Assembly (NCBI RefSeq): GCF_014695725.1
Contig: NZ_JACJOU010000033.1
Location: forward strand, 310,001 to 374,000
Source of the DNA: Microcoleus sp. FACHB-672
Lineage (GTDB): Bacteria; Cyanobacteriota; Cyanobacteriia; Cyanobacteriales; Oscillatoriaceae
Length of the DNA stretch: 64,000 nt
Direction of reading: 5' to 3'
Shown here: positions 24,801 through 33,201 of the stretch, piece after piece
How the letters are laid out: each line of letters opens with the position of its first letter
Position numbering within the stretch: position 1 is the first letter of the stretch
Made by a program: the position numbers and the translations under genes
The notes under the pieces: model-generated
The model's database searches: none
What the model was told of the DNA's origin: nothing
The model's input: only the letters and a program-made list of their open reading frames with translations

Positions 24801-26276
24801 ATCACTGATACTGAAGGCCGGTGTACCTACACCAACCCGCGTTGTCAAGCTATCTGTGGTTTTACTTTAGAGGAAAGTTTGGGAACTGGTTGGACGAATT
24901 CAATACACCCAGACGATCGCGAGCGGGTATTTAAAGATTGGTCTGAATTTACTCGTGAAGGTTGGGAATACTCTGACGAGTTTCGCTTCCAAACTAAAGA
25001 GGGAATTATTCGTTTTTCTCATATCCGATCATCGCTTCTGCTGTCAGATCAAGGTCAGCCAATCGGCTATGTCGGCACAGTCGAAGATATCACCGAGCGC
25101 AAGCAGGCTGTCGAGTTGCTGGAAAACAGTGAAGAGCGTTTCCGCCAACTTGCAGAAAACATCCATCAGGTGATTTGGATGGTTTCGCTAGATGCGAAAA
25201 ATCTGCTTTACATCAATCCTGCCTACGAAAAAATTTGGGGTCGCACTTGCCAGAGTCTTTACGAGCAGCCGAGTTCCTGGTTTGACTGTATCCATCCCGA
25301 TGATCGGGCGCACGTCATCAGTGCCTTCAACAAACGCATGGCAGGAGAACTATACATCAATAAAGAGTATCGAATTGTGCGACCTGATGGAGAGATTCGC
25401 TGGATTTGGGCGAGGAGTTTTCCAGTTCGCAATCAGCTTGGAGAAGTTTATCGTCTTGCCGGCATTGCGGAAGACATCACCGAACGCAAGCTAGTAGAAG
25501 CCGAACTTCTGAATGCTTTAGAGAAGGAAAAAGAACTCAGCGAACTTAAAACTCGCTTTGTCTCAATGGTTTCTCACGAGTTTCGTACGCCATTAAGTAC
25601 GATTCTTTCTTCGGCTGATTTACTGGAATATTACTTTCAAAAATGGCCGAGTGAAAACAATCAGAAAAAATTGGAACATTTGGTGCGAATTCAAACCTCT
25701 GTTATGAATATGACCCAATTGTTAGAAGATGTGTTATTTATCGGCCAAACGACTGCCGGCAGGCTTCCATTCAACCCCGTTTCGCTTGAACTGACGCAAT
25801 TCTGCCGCGAAGTAGTACAAGCGACACAAATGGGGACGGTTGGTAAACATACGCTCGTTTTTATAACGCACAATGAATTTATAGAAGCTTATTTCGATCC
25901 AAAGTTGTTGCGACAAATTATCAGCAATTTGCTTTCAAATGCGGTCAAATATTCTCCTCAGGGTGGCACAATTCGGATTGAACTTTTTTGCCAAGCTTCC
26001 GAGGTGATCTTCAAAATCCAAGATGAAGGAATTGGCATTCCTGCTGAAGATAAACTTCGAGTGTTTGAAGCTTTCCATCGCGCCCAAAATGTTGGCACTC
26101 TCCCTGGTACAGGACTGGGGCTAGCTGTTGTTAGACAGTGTGTGGATTTACACGACGGTAAGGTAACGGTGGAAAGTGAATTGGGTGCCGGCGCTACGTT
26201 TACTGTGACGCTGCCATTAAAGCGATTGGCGAATTCGGTTGTACCCCTCTCTGTAAACAACTCAAGTGCCCCTTAA
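21867..26276 (+). CDS. Receiver plus eight-PAS hybrid sensor histidine kinase
   Basis: 1469 residues from ATG 21867, preceded by GGAG and overlapping the regulator gene by 26 bp; a farther ATG at 21831 lacks a ribosome site. Order: N-terminal receiver (about 7-125, Asp61 in YLIDYCLGKRNG); eight PAS/PAC modules, each closed by a DITERK-like motif; a coiled coil after the first (ENKVQQRTAQLKQANQQL); HisKA with VSMVSHEFRTPLS (His1237); and a HATPase domain with NLLSNAVKYS, DEGIGI and GTGLGLAVVRQ. No membrane helix, so it is cytosolic. The receiver-first arrangement suggests it receives phosphate or a regulatory input from the upstream kinase. The PAS ligands are unknown. Confidence 0.92.
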   Translation: MDMDNSHIRVLLVEDDEDDYVITRDLLSEIEGKKFTLEWADTCEKALDAIARHEHDVYLIDYCLGKRNGLEVLREALKSELQAPAIFLTGQRDYALDVEIMKAGAADYLTKGQIDAPLLERAIRYAIERTQNLKALRESESRFRAIFNQTFQFIAVLKPDGTLVEANQTALDFCKLTHTDVVGRLFWECRWWNQDKATELQTSSSVALTPAQKQLQAAISRAAAGELVRYEMDLSSATDAVLTIDFSLKPVKDETGQVLLLIAEGRDITERKQAQEALQQLNEQLENKVQQRTAQLKQANQQLLAEVAERRQTEKALRESEQRFRATFEQAAVGIAHISPDGRFLRVNQRFGDIVEYPPEELLSKTFQDITHPDDLEQSLYNMRSLLAGQIQTFAVEKRWLGKNGSVIWGQVTVSLVRENNCEFIEQESIPTALGEPKYFITVIQDISARKQAEAEQQRLAALLEQQARTLDEILSASPDLFYLFDRSGTYTYANLAGAHTLGFQQTEIVGKTWHQLGLPAQKMEMFDAQRQAVFERGLTLRAEMRFPTARGLRDLEYILSPIHGSDGSVESVVATVRDLTDRVEAAAALAEREQQLRAIFDSALDAILIADDAGKYLQVNPAACNLFGLSQQALTGRCIADFTEHNVNFEQAWQMFLQQGQQTGEFRIVRADGSLRDVEFSATARILPGQHLSVLRDITERKHAAEALQESEQRQAFLLRSVPVVLYSANASGSFRTTWVSENVERITGFPSRQFTDDPYWLGSRLHPNDQQRVCDTFETLVEEGEVTVEYRWQCADGSYLWFLDRAVIAPNESGELSEIIGVWIDITERKQAEAALQKSQELYSTLARNFPDGVVFLFDHNLRYTLAEGQELETLGLSKQLLEGKTIWGVYPPEHCQILEPIYRAALAGTQTLTEYQYANRIYSAHALPVKNERGKILAGMIVAQNITERKQAEEELKSSEELFRSLGACSPVGIFITDTEGRCTYTNPRCQAICGFTLEESLGTGWTNSIHPDDRERVFKDWSEFTREGWEYSDEFRFQTKEGIIRFSHIRSSLLLSDQGQPIGYVGTVEDITERKQAVELLENSEERFRQLAENIHQVIWMVSLDAKNLLYINPAYEKIWGRTCQSLYEQPSSWFDCIHPDDRAHVISAFNKRMAGELYINKEYRIVRPDGEIRWIWARSFPVRNQLGEVYRLAGIAEDITERKLVEAELLNALEKEKELSELKTRFVSMVSHEFRTPLSTILSSADLLEYYFQKWPSENNQKKLEHLVRIQTSVMNMTQLLEDVLFIGQTTAGRLPFNPVSLELTQFCREVVQATQMGTVGKHTLVFITHNEFIEAYFDPKLLRQIISNLLSNAVKYSPQGGTIRIELFCQASEVIFKIQDEGIGIPAEDKLRVFEAFHRAQNVGTLPGTGLGLAVVRQCVDLHDGKVTVESELGAGATFTVTLPLKRLANSVVPLSVNNSSAP

Positions 26277-26513
26277 GGCAGCAAAAAGCCAGTTTAGTAA
26301 AAAAAATCTGTATATAACTCTGGTGAATTTTGTTCACTCGCTTCAAGGTGTGTAACCGGCATCCAAAACGAGGGAAAAATAGAGAATAGCCCCGCAACAC
26401 ATCCAGTTAAACAGTTAGAGAGATTTCAAAACCGGCTGTATTGCGTTAATCTTCATAATCGGGACGCCAGCAGCACTCGTTGTCAGTGGCGTTCGTACTT
26501 TAAAGGAGTTGCT

Positions 26514-27284
26514 ATGCTAGCCAAACGAATTTTACCCTGCCTGGATGTCAAAGCCGGTCGGGTCGTCAAAGGGGTGAATTTTGTTAACCTGCGGGATGCC
26601 GGCGACCCGGTAGAGCTTGCCCAGGTTTATAATGATGCCGGTGCCGATGAATTGGTGTTTCTAGATATTACCGCGACTCATGAAGACCGGGATATTATCT
26701 ATGACGTGGTGTACCGCACCGCAGAACAGGTATTTATACCGTTGACAGTTGGCGGCGGCATCCAAAACTTAGAAACTATTAAAAAATTGTTACGAGCCGG
26801 CGCTGATAAAGTGAGCGTCAACTCCGCTGCTGTGCGCGATCCTGAGTTTATTAATAAGGCCAGTGACCGCTTTGGCAACCAGTGTATTGTAGTGGCTATA
26901 GATGCCCGCCGGCGCTCCGATCCAGCAAATCCTGGCTGGGATGTTTATGTCAGGGGCGGACGGGAAAACACCGGCATTGATGCACTGGCGTGGGCGAAAG
27001 AAGTTGAGCAGCGCGGTGCAGGTGAGCTGCTGGTGACAAGTATGGATGCTGATGGAACTCAAGCTGGGTATGACTTGGCGTTAACCCGCTCAATTGCTGA
27101 ACAGGTGCGAATTCCAGTCATAGCCTCCGGCGGTGCCGGCAACTGTCATCACATTTATGAAGCGCTCAGTGACGGTCAAGCAGAAGCCGCTCTTTTAGCC
27201 TCTCTCCTGCATTACGGACAATTAACCGTCTCTGAAATTAAACAATACTTAGCCGCCCATCAAGTCCCCGTGCGTTTGCTCTAA
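26514..27284 (+). CDS. hisF: Imidazole glycerol phosphate synthase, cyclase subunit
   Basis: 256 residues, a full-length (beta/alpha)8 barrel. Catalytic Asp11 lies in [19 protein letters not shown], and Asp130 in VVAIDARR; phosphate sites are [18 protein letters not shown] and VIASGGAGN. With HisH it makes IGP and AICAR in histidine synthesis. AAGGAG precedes ATG 26514. HisH is not nearby. The preceding 237 bp hold no gene. Confidence 0.96.
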   Translation: MLAKRILPCLDVKAGRVVKGVNFVNLRDAGDPVELAQVYNDAGADELVFLDITATHEDRDIIYDVVYRTAEQVFIPLTVGGGIQNLETIKKLLRAGADKVSVNSAAVRDPEFINKASDRFGNQCIVVAIDARRRSDPANPGWDVYVRGGRENTGIDALAWAKEVEQRGAGELLVTSMDADGTQAGYDLALTRSIAEQVRIPVIASGGAGNCHHIYEALSDGQAEAALLASLLHYGQLTVSEIKQYLAAHQVPVRLL

Positions 27285-27433
27285 AGGAATATGAGAAATT
27301 AGGAAGGATGCAGTTTCCAGACTTCTCACTTTGCCAAAAAACTAGGGGGTAAAGACTTGACATCGGCTCGTTGCACTAATTGAGCTAAGTGTTACAATAT
27401 GTCAAGATATCAAAAGTTAAATTATGTAAAGTG

Positions 27434-27775
27434 ATGTTCATAATACTGATTATTGTTGTTGCCCTAGTAGCTTGGTCACTGCACCTGATGCAAGAGGCAG
27501 TAGACAACCAGGAGTTTGCCTTAATGTTGGCCGGCACCCTGGTAGCAACAGCAGCAGCGGCTATGGTAGCGGTTTATTTTTTGATGGGTGGGTATATCGG
27601 CTACGTCACACAAATGACCCAGCAGCCTTATTCGCTTGACGGATCAATCGATCAAGAATATCTGAGCTGGGTTTCTGAATGGGATGGGCTAATGGATGAA
27701 GGTATCCCCTTTATCGGCAGCGAAGTCATGCCGGCTTCTAACTTGCAAACAACAACACAGCTGCGTCTGAGGTAA
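27434..27775 (+). CDS. Small two-helix membrane protein, unknown function
   Basis: 113 residues from ATG 27434 (MFIILIIVVALVAWSL). Two hydrophobic segments (about 1-17 and 31-58) flank a short acidic loop, followed by a soluble tail with QEYLSWVSEWDGLMDEGIPF. No family recognised. A GTG at 27389 would add 15 residues; the ATG is preferred because the membrane segment then starts at the N-terminus, as is common, though no strong ribosome site marks either. A 10-bp stem (27792-27801 with 27817-27826) follows, without a T run. Confidence 0.55.
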   Translation: MFIILIIVVALVAWSLHLMQEAVDNQEFALMLAGTLVATAAAAMVAVYFLMGGYIGYVTQMTQQPYSLDGSIDQEYLSWVSEWDGLMDEGIPFIGSEVMPASNLQTTTQLRLR

Positions 27776-27901
27776 CGCTCAGTTATAAACCGAAAGCTAG
27801 AATCTGAGATGATCACTCTAGCTTTCAGTTAAATTAAAAAAGCCGGTGAAAAAGACTTGACGAATCGCTAAGACTTAAGGCAAGATAATAAAGCGCTGGA
27901 A

Positions 27902-27974
27902 GGGGCTATAGCTCAGTTGGTAGAGCACCTCAATGGCATTGAGGGGGTCAGCGGTTCGAGTCCGCTTAGCTCCA
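27902..27974 (+). tRNA. tRNA-Ala (anticodon GGC)
   Basis: 73 nt fold as a standard cloverleaf: acceptor GGGGCTA/TAGCTCC with one G-U pair, D arm GCTC/GAGC, anticodon stem CCTCA/TGAGG with loop ATGGCAT (anticodon GGC), T arm AGCGG/CCGCT with loop TTCGAGT, discriminator A. The CCA end is not encoded. It reads GCC and GCU alanine codons. Confidence 0.97.
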
Positions 27975-28261
27975 TATAATCTGCACATAATAATGTGATC
28001 GGTGCCAAGATTTTGCAAGTCGGCAAGCAAAATTTGGTCGAAATTGATGATATATCCTTATACTTTCACAGCCAGCTATTGATTTTCTCACAGGTTGAAA
28101 AATCTCCTCCTCAAGCCTGAAAGCTATGCTAGGATCGTATTTGAGAGTTAAATTCGGTTGCAGCGTTTGTTTCTAGTGTTGACAGGCATTTTCCTTTTGA
28201 TCTTGACAAGCTACTCTCCGAAATATCAATCTCTACACCTATTGAGTTTTGGAGACAATCT

Positions 28262-28573
28262 ATGTCTATTTATGTAGGCAATCTATCCTACGAAGTGACC
28301 CAAGAAGACTTGAGCGCTGTTTTTGCAGAATACGGTTCTGTCAAGCGCGTTCAGCTACCCACAGACCGGGAAACAGGTCGTCCTCGTGGTTTTGGTTTCG
28401 TTGAAATGAGCAGTGATGCGGAAGAAACTGCAGCCATTGAAGCGCTTGATGGTGCTGAATGGATGGGCAGAGACCTGAAAGTTAACAAAGCCAAGCCTCG
28501 TGAAGATCGTGGTCCTGGTGGTGGTGGCGGCGGTGGTGGCCGGCGCAATAGCAGCTTCTCACGCCGCTACTAA
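28262..28573 (+). CDS. RRM-type RNA-binding protein (cyanobacterial Rbp)
   Basis: 103 residues: one RNA recognition motif (1-80) with RNP2 SIYVGNLSYE and RNP1 RGFGFVEM, then a short glycine-rich tail (PGGGGGGGGRR). This is the type II Rbp architecture of cyanobacteria, often cold-induced and recently linked to mRNA targeting to the thylakoid membrane. TTGGAGAC precedes the ATG. The leader carries two TTGACA boxes (28178 and 28202). A strong GCAA-loop terminator follows at 28659. Which numbered rbp paralogue this is remains open. Confidence 0.93.
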   Translation: MSIYVGNLSYEVTQEDLSAVFAEYGSVKRVQLPTDRETGRPRGFGFVEMSSDAEETAAIEALDGAEWMGRDLKVNKAKPREDRGPGGGGGGGGRRNSSFSRRY

Positions 28574-28658
28574 GTTATCAACCCAGATCCGCGCTGAGAC
28601 AAAAAGCTTCATTCACTTGTAAGCGCTATCAGTCTCAGGAAGTAATTTAATCTAAGGA

Positions 28659-28687
28659 GGCTCAGGCAGCAATGCTTGAGCCTTTTC
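28659..28687 (+). terminator. Rho-independent terminator of the rbp gene
   Basis: GGCTCAGGCA pairs with TGCTTGAGCC (10 bp including one G-U) around a GCAA tetraloop and is followed by TTTTCT. Confidence 0.88.
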
Positions 28688-28844
28688 TGTAGTGCTGAGT
28701 CCTGAGGGCCAGTTCTGAGTTTCCCATGCCCTATGCCCAATTTTGAGTGAGAGAATCTACTACAAAGTTAGAGATATTAAAGAGTGCCTCTAATAGAGTG
28801 CCTTTAATATAGAAAATATTCACCGGCTATCAAAAAAACAATTT

Positions 28845-30005
28845 GTGACTAAGTCAACCCACAGCAGCGAAGCCAAAGATTTGCATCCAGAAACAGCACC
28901 CGTCCGGACACCCCTGTACGATCTTTCTGTCGAACTCAACGCCCGGATGACCGACTTTGCCGGCTTCTTAATGCCAGTACAGTATGTCGGCATCAACCAG
29001 GAACACCAAGCAGTTCGGACCACAGCGGGAATGTTCGACATCTCCCACATGGGCAAATTCGCCTTACAAGGCAAACAGCTAATCGAACAGCTTCAGTTTT
29101 TAGTCCCGTCGGATTTGGGCCGGCTGCAATCGGGCGAAGCTCAATACACCGTCTTATTAAACGATCAAGGCGCCATCTTAGACGACATCATCTTCTATTA
29201 CCAAGGCAAAACCGATAGCGGTGAGCACATAGGAATGATGATCGTCAATGCTGCAACTCAGTCTCAGGACAAAGCGTGGCTATTGGCCCACCTAAAATCA
29301 GCAGAAATTGATTTGCAAGATTTATCCCAAGAAAAAGCCCTGATCGCCCTTCAAGGGCCACAAGCTGCCAGCTATCTCCAGCCGTTTCTAGACGCCGATC
29401 TCAAGCCGGTGAAGCCCTTCGGCCATTTAGAAACTTCCGTACTAGGTGCGCCCGCTTTCCTTGCCCGAACCGGCTACACCGGCGAAGATGGCTTTGAAAT
29501 CATGGTAGACCCACAAATTGCCATCCAACTGTGGCGAAATCTCCTCGCAGCCGGTGTCACCCCTTGCGGACTAGGGGCACGGGATACCCTGCGTTTGGAA
29601 GCCGCCATGCCGCTTTACGGGCAAGATATTGATGAGACCGCAACACCCTTAGAAGCCAGTCTCGGTTGGGTTGTCCACCTCGACAGCAAAGGCGACTTTA
29701 TCGGTCGATCAGCCTTAGAACAGCAAAAGCGAGACGGCTTAAACCGGCGACTCGTGGGACTGCAAATGGAAGGGCGTCACATCGCCCGTCACGGCTATCC
29801 CGTCCTTCATGCCGGCCAGCCGGTAGGTGTTGTTACCAGTGGCGCACCCTCACCCACACTGGGCTACGCAATTGCGATGGCTTACCTTCCTCCCCAGCTA
29901 GCCAATGCCGGCCAGCAATTAGAAGTTGAAATTCGGGGTAAATCACATCCTGCTGTTGTTGTCAAGCGTCCGTTTTATCGCTCACCGAATCGACCCGCTA
30001 AATAG
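28845..30005 (+). CDS. gcvT: Aminomethyltransferase, glycine cleavage T protein
   Basis: 386 residues, GTG start. The T protein moves the aminomethyl carbon from lipoylated H protein to tetrahydrofolate. Landmarks are RTPLYDLSVELNARMTDFAG near residue 20, AGMFDISHMGKF, the folate-site ARTGYTGEDGFEIM and GARDTLRLEAAMPLYGQDID, and the C-terminal barrel with PVGVVTSGAPSPTLGYAIAM. About 20 N-terminal residues precede the conserved core. It is first in a run with gcvH and gcvP, all on the plus strand within 7.3 kb, interrupted by a peptidase and an opposing hydrolase. No glycine riboswitch fold was recognised upstream. Confidence 0.95.
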   Translation: MTKSTHSSEAKDLHPETAPVRTPLYDLSVELNARMTDFAGFLMPVQYVGINQEHQAVRTTAGMFDISHMGKFALQGKQLIEQLQFLVPSDLGRLQSGEAQYTVLLNDQGAILDDIIFYYQGKTDSGEHIGMMIVNAATQSQDKAWLLAHLKSAEIDLQDLSQEKALIALQGPQAASYLQPFLDADLKPVKPFGHLETSVLGAPAFLARTGYTGEDGFEIMVDPQIAIQLWRNLLAAGVTPCGLGARDTLRLEAAMPLYGQDIDETATPLEASLGWVVHLDSKGDFIGRSALEQQKRDGLNRRLVGLQMEGRHIARHGYPVLHAGQPVGVVTSGAPSPTLGYAIAMAYLPPQLANAGQQLEVEIRGKSHPAVVVKRPFYRSPNRPAK

Positions 30006-30068
30006 TGAGGTTGCAAGTATAGGTTTTGAACCGCTGTGTGAGCTTCATACCAATTAAAGGATTTTGCC

Positions 30069-31001
30069 ATGATCCAAATGCCAGGGGAAAGCTATAGCGG
30101 TGAAATGCTACCGCTAACCGCCCAGGAAATCGCCATTCGAGACGCCCTGCGGCGGGATATCGAACAGCTTGCCGGCCAAATTGGAGAGCGTAACTGCTGG
30201 CGCTATCAACAGCTAACTGCTGCTGCAAATTTTTTAGAAGCCTCATTCGCAGATAGCGGCTATCACGTCCACCGGCAAAGTTTCGACATCGACGGGCAAA
30301 CTTTCCATAACCTGGAGGTCGAGATTGCCGGCACTGACAAAGTCGATGAAATTGTGATCATTGGCGGTCATTATGACTCGGTTCCCAACTGTGCCGGCGC
30401 AAACGATAACGGCACCGGCACAGCAGCCGTACTCGCCTTAGCCAGAGCATTTGCCGGTACAAAACCGTCTAGAACCCTACGCTTTGTCGCCTTCGTCAAC
30501 GAAGAAGCCCCATTTTTTGGCACCCCTACTATGGGTAGCCTGCGATATGCCCAGCGGTGCCATAAGCGTCATGAAAAAGTGGTCGCCATGCTGAGCCTGG
30601 AAACCATCGGCTACTACTCCGACGAAATTGGCAGCCAGAAATACCCTTTGCCCCTTGCTGCCAGCTATCCCCTCACCGGCAACTTCATCGGTTTTGTTAG
30701 CAACTCAGAAAGCGCTCAACTATTGCAACAAGTTATTGGCGCTTTCCGTACCCACGCCAAATTTCCCAGCGAAGGCGCAGCCCTGCCGGCAGACGTTCCC
30801 GGCGTTGGCTGGTCCGATCAATGGGCTTTCTGGCAGCAAGGTTATCAAGCGATTATGGTGACAGATACCGCGCCCTTCCGCTATCCCCACTACCACACCC
30901 CAGAAGATACACCCGATAAAATCGACTTTGACAGCACTGCCCGCGTCGTTGCCGGTTTAGAAAAAGTTATCGCCGGCCTCGCAGAATTGCTTGAAAAGTA
31001 A
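30069..31001 (+). CDS. M28-family zinc peptidase
   Basis: 310 residues. The di-zinc site of M28 aminopeptidases is visible: GGHYDSVPNCAGANDNGTG (His, Asp), the Glu-Glu pair in FVNEEAPFFGT, and a late His near HYHTPEDTPDKID. No signal peptide is seen, so a cytosolic aminopeptidase or a glutaminyl-cyclase-like relative is possible. It begins 63 bp after gcvT, probably in the same transcript. Its last 35 bp overlap the opposing hydrolase gene. Confidence 0.85.
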   Translation: MIQMPGESYSGEMLPLTAQEIAIRDALRRDIEQLAGQIGERNCWRYQQLTAAANFLEASFADSGYHVHRQSFDIDGQTFHNLEVEIAGTDKVDEIVIIGGHYDSVPNCAGANDNGTGTAAVLALARAFAGTKPSRTLRFVAFVNEEAPFFGTPTMGSLRYAQRCHKRHEKVVAMLSLETIGYYSDEIGSQKYPLPLAASYPLTGNFIGFVSNSESAQLLQQVIGAFRTHAKFPSEGAALPADVPGVGWSDQWAFWQQGYQAIMVTDTAPFRYPHYHTPEDTPDKIDFDSTARVVAGLEKVIAGLAELLEK

Positions 31002-31863
31002 CATTCTTGTGGGCGGAAAGCGAGTCAGAGACAGGGGTTAAGGATCGAGTTTTTACCAACTGAACGAACTCCCGCAACGCTTTGGCATACTGATCGCCGG
31101 CCACCTCCATCAGATCATTATGGCCGGCACCTTCAACCCACAAAAAGCGCTTCGGTTCATTTGCCGCCGTAAACAATTGCTGCCCGTGCCAAAATGGAAT
31201 CAGATCATCAGCAGTGCCATGCATGACCAAAACCGGACAGCGCACCTGCTGAATTTTGTCAATATTACTAAACTTGTCAAACGGCACAATCGGAATTCGT
31301 GTAATCACCCGAAAAGCAGAGAGAAAAGGGTTTTCTAAGATCAAACCGGCAGCATTAACCCGACTCGCTAAATTAACAGATGGCCCAGAACCCACCGAAC
31401 GTCCGTAGATAATAATTCGTGCCGGTGACACACCCAGCTTCTGCGTCAGATAATTATAGGCAGCGTTAATATCCCCATAAGCACCCTGCTCAGTCGGCTT
31501 TCCCTCACTTATCCCATAGCCCCGATAATCATAAGCGAAGACAGCAAACCCCATCTTCTGCAAATCCTCGAGCATCCAGCGAATATTCCCCAAATCCTCT
31601 GCATTCCCGTGGCTATAGAGAATTGTGTGAGTTGCCCCCCGATTCGGTAAATAGATAGCAGGAATCTGAATACCATCCGCTGATCTCAGCTTGATCGTCT
31701 CACGAGAATCCTCATAACTGGCTGCTGGTGGCTGAAAAATCAATCGATCTGTAAAAAAGAACGCATAAAAGCAAACAAAGGCATAAATAATAATGGCAGA
31801 GCGTCCCAAACGTTTAAAGGAAAATTCACCCAGCAGCAGATGTCTTAACGTTTTTCGATTCAT
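30967..31863 (-). CDS. Membrane-anchored alpha/beta hydrolase
   Basis: 298 residues from ATG 31863; a TTG nine codons earlier is possible. One N-terminal membrane helix (about 22-40) precedes a serine hydrolase fold: oxyanion HGNAEDLGN, nucleophile elbow GRSVGSG, acidic residue in HGTADDLIPF and catalytic His in VEGAGHNDL. This resembles the BEM46/YfhR-type family (ABHD13-like). Substrate unknown. It runs against the gcv transcript, its 3' end overlapping the peptidase gene. Confidence 0.82.
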   Translation of the reverse strand: MNRKTLRHLLLGEFSFKRLGRSAIIIYAFVCFYAFFFTDRLIFQPPAASYEDSRETIKLRSADGIQIPAIYLPNRGATHTILYSHGNAEDLGNIRWMLEDLQKMGFAVFAYDYRGYGISEGKPTEQGAYGDINAAYNYLTQKLGVSPARIIIYGRSVGSGPSVNLASRVNAAGLILENPFLSAFRVITRIPIVPFDKFSNIDKIQQVRCPVLVMHGTADDLIPFWHGQQLFTAANEPKRFLWVEGAGHNDLMEVAGDQYAKALREFVQLVKTRSLTPVSDSLSAHKNVTFQAILRGRR

Positions 31864-32017
31864 TTGCAGCACCACATACCCAGAATTCAAAGTTTGAGGA
31901 ATAATCTGTACGAGTAACTTAATGCTATAACCAGCTAGATTCCGGGCACCGGCAATCCTGAGCTGAGAACCCGCCAGTTGTGCGAATCCGTTTATCTATG
32001 TTGTGTGAGGAAGTAAC

Positions 32018-32407
32018 ATGAGCTTGGAATATCCTGACGATTTGAAGTATCTCGACACCCACGAATATGTGCGGCTTGACGGCGAAATTGCCACCGTTGG
32101 CATCAGTGCCTTTGCCGTCGATCAGCTCGGAGACATCGTGTTTCTGGAACTGCCAGAAATTGGCGAAGCTTTAAAAAAGGGCGATAATTTTGGAACAATT
32201 GAGTCGGTGAAAGCGGTTGAAGACCTCAAATCCCCAATTTCTGGCACCGTCGTGGAACGCAATGCCGAAGTGATTGAGGCACCAGAACAAGTGGGGGACG
32301 ATCCCTATGGAGAAGGCTGGCTGCTCAAGGTTCGCATCGACGATGCGGATGAGCTAGATGAGGCGATGTCATCGGATGAGTATCGTGGCTTGGTAGAGGG
32401 AGACTAG
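32018..32407 (+). CDS. gcvH: Glycine cleavage system H protein
   Basis: 129 residues. The lipoyl attachment site is Lys65 in [16 protein letters not shown], within the typical beta-sandwich; [13 protein letters not shown] starts the domain. It shuttles the aminomethyl group between P, T and L proteins. GAGGAAG precedes the ATG. Confidence 0.96.
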   Translation: MSLEYPDDLKYLDTHEYVRLDGEIATVGISAFAVDQLGDIVFLELPEIGEALKKGDNFGTIESVKAVEDLKSPISGTVVERNAEVIEAPEQVGDDPYGEGWLLKVRIDDADELDEAMSSDEYRGLVEGD

Positions 32408-33201
32408 CCGGCAATCCACTACCCCAGGTCAAGACAGTTAAATTTCATCATTTCTTTCTTAAACGTTCGCTCTCAATTTCTTCTAGAATCAGCGCTAGAT
32501 GCACAGCGACTGAGTGAGCTAGTTGTCAAACAAAATGAAATCAGGGGGTTTCTATTTTCCGGTCGAACCCTTACCTGCGCCCAAGAATTGTGAGCTTGTT
32601 AAATTGCCCTGGAAAGCGTCCTCATCAGCTTTCCAGGGCAGTTTTTCTTTCCGGCATCCCTCAAAATTCAAAGCAATCACGAAATTTTAGCGGATTATTT
32701 TTATATTTAGTGAAATAAAAGCACGTTTATAAAAGCTTGTAGGTTATATAAATAAAGAATTTAAGCAAAATAATAGCTTGCTATTATAGAGCAAAATAAT
32801 ATTTTTTATCTTCTGATAGTATTCGCTTTTGAATGGGCTACCTATAAGTAAGTTAACAAGCATATAGCTTTTTGATTGCTGTGAACGAAAAAAACTGTCG
32901 GCCGTCTCCCATCCTCCATGCCCGTACCTTTAGGTTGGCGCAGCCATGCCCGATGCCCAATTTTATTTGATTGCCTGATACCAAAAATCCCAGCCTGAAA
33001 ACCTTACTGACTGTGCGCTGAATGCCCAGAGCTACCTGTAAACTTTAAGTAATGTTGCAAAATAATAAGTAGAGGTACAGACTGTTTACAAACTAGCCGC
33101 CGGCGCAAACTACCCTCGCATTCCACACCCTGCCATAGGATATTCGGTCGGGATCAATGTGGAAGCCGCACACAGTCAAATTCTTAAACCGTTAGAGTTA
33201 T
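32408..33201. other. Intergenic region between gcvH and gcvP
   Basis: 794 bp. It contains a strong terminator at 32605-32645, well beyond the gcvH stop, and a possible -10 box TAGAAT near 32483, which together outline a possible 150-nt RNA. Near 32940-32965 lies ATGCCCGATGCCCAATTTT, close to ATGCCCTATGCCCAATTTT at 28727-28745, a dispersed repeat. No protein gene was seen. Confidence 0.5.
32605..32645 (+). terminator. Strong rho-independent terminator 200 nt past gcvH
   Basis: TGCCCTGGAAAGC (32605-32617) pairs perfectly with GCTTTCCAGGGCA (32628-32640), a 13-bp stem, loop GTCCTCATCA, then GTTTTTCTTT. It acts on the plus strand only. Confidence 0.9.

Noticed and set aside
33000-33201. Possible glycine riboswitch before gcvP
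   Set aside because: I found no paired aptamer structure or the conserved glycine-aptamer core; the spacer is unremarkable.
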